A stretch of DNA of 64,000 nucleotides from Abelmoschus esculentus (lineage: Eukaryota; Streptophyta; Magnoliopsida; Malvales; Malvaceae). Of the stretch, positions 60,139-64,000 are shown piece after piece; position 1 is the stretch's first letter, and each line of letters starts with the position of its first letter. The notes under the pieces were generated by a model, which saw only the letters and a list, made by a program, of their open reading frames with translations, did not search any database and was not told the origin of the DNA. Where the stretch lies: positions 10,828,999-10,892,998 of the forward strand of contig JAUCBN010000046.1 of assembly GCA_035048815.1 (NCBI GenBank), written 5' to 3'. The position numbers and the translations under genes are program-made.

Positions 60139-60453
60139 ATAGGTTCTTGATCGTCGGCTGAAGTAATTCCTTTTATACCGTATAAGTTTCTAGTCTTCGA
60201 ATGAGGTAATTACTTCTATACTATATAAGTTTCTAGTTTTCGAATGGGGTAATATAAGTTCCTGGTCTTCGACTGGGATAATTCCTTCTGTACAATATAA
60301 GTTTCTAGTCTTCGAATGGGGTAATTCCTTCTGTACTGAATAAGTTCCTGATCTTCAATTGAGGTAATTCCTTTTGTACCATATAAGTTCTTGGTCTTCA
60401 AATAGGGTAATTCTTTTTGTACCATATAGGTTCTTGGTTATTGACTAGAGTAA
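60139..60453 (+). repeat. Minisatellite A, ~43-base unit, about eight copies
   Basis: Unit form TAAGTTTCTAGTCTTCGAAT + GGGGTAATTCCTTCTGTACCATA; the third copy is truncated. Divergence between copies is 10-25% by eye. Confidence 0.85.
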
Positions 60454-60472
60454 TTTTGTCTTGCCCGTTTTT

Positions 60473-61265
60473 GATTTCTACGCTTCGGTTAGGGTAAAAT
60501 CGCCTGTATTTGGTTCCTATACTTTGGTTTGGATAATCATGCATGTATCCATTTCCTATGCTTCGGTTAGGATAATCCCGTCTATATTCGGTTTCTATGT
60601 TTCGGCTAGGGTAATCTTGCTCGTATTCGGTTCCTATACTTCGGTTAGGATAATCTCGCTTGTATTCGGTTCTTACATTTCGGCTAAGGTAATCCCGCCT
60701 ATATTCGGTTTCTATGTTTCGTCTAGGGAAATCTTGCTTATATTCGGTTCCTATGCTTCGGTTAGGATAATCGTGCTTGTATTCGGCTCTTAAGTTTCGG
60801 CTAGGGTAACCGCGTTCGTATTCGATTCATATGCTTCGGTTAGGATAACTGCACCTGTATTCGATTCTTACATTTTGGCTAGGTTAACCGAATGTATTTG
60901 ATTCTTATACTTCGGTTAGGGTAATCTCGCCTGTATTTGGTTCTTATGCTTCGACTAAGGTAATACCGCTTGTATTTCGTTCTTATGTTTCGGTTAAGGT
61001 AACCCCACTTGTATTCTGTTTTTATGCTTCGGCTAGGGTAATCTCACCTGTGTTCGGTTCTTATACTTTTACTAGGGTAATTTTGCCTATATTCGATTTC
61101 TATGCTTCAACTAGGGTAATCTCGCCTGTATTCAGTTTCTATGCTTTGGCTAGACTAATCCCGCTTGTATTTGATTCCTATACTTAGACTAGGGTAACAT
61201 CGCCTGTATTCGATTCCTTGCTTCGGCTAGGGTAATCCTGCCTGTATTTCGTTCTTATGTTTCGG
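60473..61265 (+). repeat. Minisatellite B, 39-base unit, about twenty copies
   Basis: Unit form GGTTCTTATGCTTCGGCTAG + GGTAATCCCGCCTGTATTC. The unit aligns with that of minisatellite A, so both descend from one sequence. As 39 is a multiple of three, the plus strand is open for stretches (60461-60793) as a 13-residue repeat of VFGSYASVRIIPP type, which I regard as a by-product. The array ends abruptly at the edge of Copia sequence (~61265). Confidence 0.88.
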
Positions 61266-64000
61266 TTTCTATGGTTACTCGAAGGTATCTCAGAATTCGT
61301 TTGACAGCAAGCCAATGAATTTGCTTTGGGTCTTGGAGAAATTGAGCAGTCTTGTTTACAGCAAACGAGATGTCAGGCCTAGTGTGAGAAATATATTGCA
61401 AATCCCCTACTACACTCTTGTAAAGTTGTACATTATCAGCTGATTCATAGGCCATTTTGCTGAGCTTGCAAATGGAAGCCATATGTGTACTATCTCCATT
61501 TGAATCAATCAACTAAACCTTCAACAAGAGTTCAGAAATGAATTTCTTTTGGAAAAGAAATATACCAGCTTCAGATCGGGTAGCCTCAATACCCAAAAAG
61601 AACTTAATTTTTTCAAGATCTTTAAGAGAGAATTTTTTTTTGCAACTCTTGAATGAATTGGTTGACCAGGCATGTGAAACTTACAGTGATTAGAATGTCA
61701 TCTACATACACAATAAGATAAGTAATATGCTTGTCGTCTTTGAAAACAAATAAAGAAGGGTCAACTTTTGAAGAAATAAATCCTAGTTGACATAGAAACT
61801 CTTTGAGCTTAAGAAAACAGTTCCTAGGTGCCTTACCTTAATCCATATAGGGCTTTCTTGAGCTTGCAAACTGTATTTGCTCCATCTTATTCGAAGCCAG
61901 AGACTTGTTACATGTACACATCCTCTTCCAATTCACCTTTCAAGAAGGAATTGTTGTCATTCACTTACCTTACTTTCTATTTATGAGTGATAGGAATCGA
62001 AAGAAATATATTGACTTCTGCAAACCTCACCATTGGATTATAAGTATCAAGAAAGTCATAACCAGGTACTTGTGCATACCCCTTAGCTACCAGTCTTACT
62101 TTGAGCCTTTCAAGTGAGCCATCTACATGCCTTTTGATTCGAAAAAGCCACTTGCAGCTCGCTGCCTTCCTTTCATTTGGTAACTCAACCAGTTCCCATG
62201 TGCCATTGCTTATGAGAGTTTTATATTCTGTCACGACTATCATTCGTCAGTCTTCATCTTTCAGGGCCTCTTGAATTATATTAGGGGTTTTATTTACTTG
62301 CACATTATAAATTTTAGGTTTGACAATTCCATCTTTGCGTCTCGTGATCATAGGGTTTGTATTTTTGCATGGTTTATTCTTTCTAGATGTAACTTGAGTG
62401 GATTCTGTTGATGAATGTAGATTAGTTGTTTCCTGAGGGAGTACCTGCTGTTCATCGCTAAAATGGGAAGCTTGTTGCATGTTGCTCGAATCCTGAGGAA
62501 CCTGTTGCACACAAGTAGTGTCCACTAAGTTCTCCTGTGTTTGATCTTTACATTGTTCATGTGTTCTGGGACTTTCATGTTGTTCATGAGTGTTGGGATT
62601 GTCATGTTGTGTAAATTCTTCATTAATACCCATATCATCACTTTCTACATGATCTGTTGGATCTTCTTGTGTAGCATTAGTAGGACCTTCTGAATGACTA
62701 GGGGTATGTGTTGCCCTAGTAGTTTCAAAATCGGCAGGTATATCATCAGTCATCGAGATTAGTGTTGTTGGCTCATATTGGTGGGACTCATGAACCTGTT
62801 GTTGAACAGGAACTGAGGCCGATCGAAACTCATGAACACCTTCTTGAGTACCTGAATTTACTTGTGCAAAAAGAAAAATATTTTCATTAAAGGTAACATT
62901 GCGAGAAATATAAATCCTACCACCTTTTTCCATGCATATATATCCTTGATGAGATGTCGAGTATCCTATGAAGGTGCAGGCTTTAGACCGAAATTCCAGC
63001 TTGTGATTATTGTAAGTCCTCGTATAGTGAAAGCATTGACACTCAAAAACTTTGAGTAATGTGTAATCTGGGGTGTACCATGAAGCTTGTGAAGAGGTGA
63101 CATGTTTAAACCTTTCGAGGCAGCCTATTTATGAGAAATGTGGAGCACAAGACTATATAAGACCAGTATTTCAGAGGTAAAGAGGCTTGAGCTAAAAGTG
63201 TTAAAGTTGTTTTCACGATGTTTCCTTTTGACCACAACATTTTGCTGCGAGGTATGAGGACATGATTTTCGCACCTTAATGCCTGATTTAGATGTTATCA
63301 TTGCAAACTTAGCTACAGACATAAGATTCTTATTGATTTGGAAACACAAAGAACTTGTTCTAAATAAAGAAAGAGCTTTATTTTTTAAGGCTTTTAGAAC
63401 TGTTCTACCAACAAGATTTATGTGTAATGTAGAATCATCACCCAAATGAACTTTATTCTTACCAGTGTAGGTAGCTTTATTTTGCATGATGGTCGCATCA
63501 TTGATTACATGGTGAGTGGTCCGGGAATCTGAAAACCATTTAACATATGCGAGTGGTCCTTCCATTGTTAAGGCATTAACCTGTTTTTTTCTTCTTGAAC
63601 AGTTTTTTGTGAATCTTGGATATCAACAGGAATGTAAGTTGCCTCAGGTGAATTAGGAGAAAAACAAGAACAAGTATTTACGTGGGCAGAAGAAGAATAA
63701 GGTTGCCTAGATTGTTGTGCTATATCCTTGAAACTTTGATCGAACCTGTGCCAACAGCGATCAACCAAATGACCTAATTTTTTACATAACTAACATTGTG
63801 GCTTAGGTCTTCCCTTGTATCTTCCTCCATTGTTGTTGACATTTTTGAGGGATCTCGCTTGAAAAGAATGATCATATCCTTGTCCATGCATGGATGTGTG
63901 GGCAAAGTTAATACCAACATGAGCTCTCATGGAATCTTTTATCCTGGTTTCGGCATCCACAAGAATGGACACAATGTTGTCCACTGAGTAAGATTCTTTG
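61255..64000 (-). pseudogene. gag-pol: Degenerate Ty1/copia polyprotein, continues past the right edge
   Basis: From the right edge leftward: gag C-terminus with a CCHC knuckle whose CX2C is hit by a stop (63768-63800, KKLGHLVDRCWHRFD); protease/pre-integrase pieces (SDSRTTHHVIND, SCPHTSQQNVVVKRKHRE at 63125-63565), with most of integrase deleted; the linker after integrase (62247-62933, RIYISRNVTFNE, acidic and Gln/Thr-rich); RT start (WELVELP, CKWLFRIKRH, VAKGYAQVPGYDF); YVDD at 61697-61708 in another frame; and the RT end (SVVGDLQYISHTRPDISFAVN, 61255-61512). RNase H and LTR are missing: the frame is cut by minisatellite B at ~61265. Many frameshifts; clearly inactive. Distinct in sequence from the 25662 Copia. 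Confidence 0.85.

Noticed and set aside
60216..60425. Minus-strand open frame with repeated QKEL...KTRNLY
   Set aside because: Same explanation: the 43-base minisatellite read in reverse.
60461..60793. Open frame of 110 codons with a 13-residue repeat (VFGSYASVRII type)
   Set aside because: It is the reading of a 39-base minisatellite in a frame kept open because the period is a multiple of three. No start context, no conserved flanks, copies diverge without codon bias.

Overview
The window is plant nuclear DNA. GT-AG introns split the host genes, the background is AT-rich, and most of the sequence is transposable elements, many nested in one another. The gene set (SSUH2-like, uncoupling protein, HAKAI-type ubiquitin ligase, reticulon-like RTNLB) is that of a flowering plant, most likely a eudicot. 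The repeat style suggests Malvaceae to me, but that is an impression I cannot test here.

Host genes. (1) 63-683, minus: 5' end of an SSUH2-like gene running off the left edge. (2) 25519-31565, plus: mitochondrial uncoupling protein (UCP1/PUMP1) copy with a Copia element in intron 1 and exons 5-6 missing, so a pseudogene. (3) 35432-39812, plus: HAKAI-like RING ubiquitin-ligase pseudogene with a Ty3/gypsy fragment in intron 2. (4) 40290-41425, minus: intact four-exon reticulon-like RTNLB gene of 209 residues, the only complete host gene.

Mobile DNA from left to right: a MITE cluster (2190-3010) and a SINE candidate; an old solo LTR (4487-14785, target duplication TTGAT) split by a younger Athila-like non-autonomous element (5887-14083, duplication CATTC) that has gag-protease and a second ORF but no RT or integrase; a long-TIR element with a broken plant-mobile-domain (MAIN-like) gene (18732-23223); a MITE with a 12-bp duplication (23429-23726); Pack-MULE 1 (23951-25417) carrying a MYC2/bHLH14-type fragment; Copia (25662-29800); solo LTRs at 31806-34624, 41719-43305 and 47002-47985; LTR-like remnants through 43-52 kb; a 5'-truncated LINE (49738-50303); Pack-MULE 2 (53056-54433) carrying a receptor-kinase fragment; a large LTR-like block (55916-59119); two related minisatellites (60139-61265); and a degenerate minus-strand Copia running off the right edge.

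The least expected signals are the two Pack-MULEs, which share TIRs but hold different captured host genes; arrays of small hairpins in several LTR-like blocks whose stems change sequence but keep pairing; and GTATCGATAC-type palindrome clusters at five loci. All boundaries, splice sites and duplications were read by eye, and homology calls rest on remembered family motifs, not searches.
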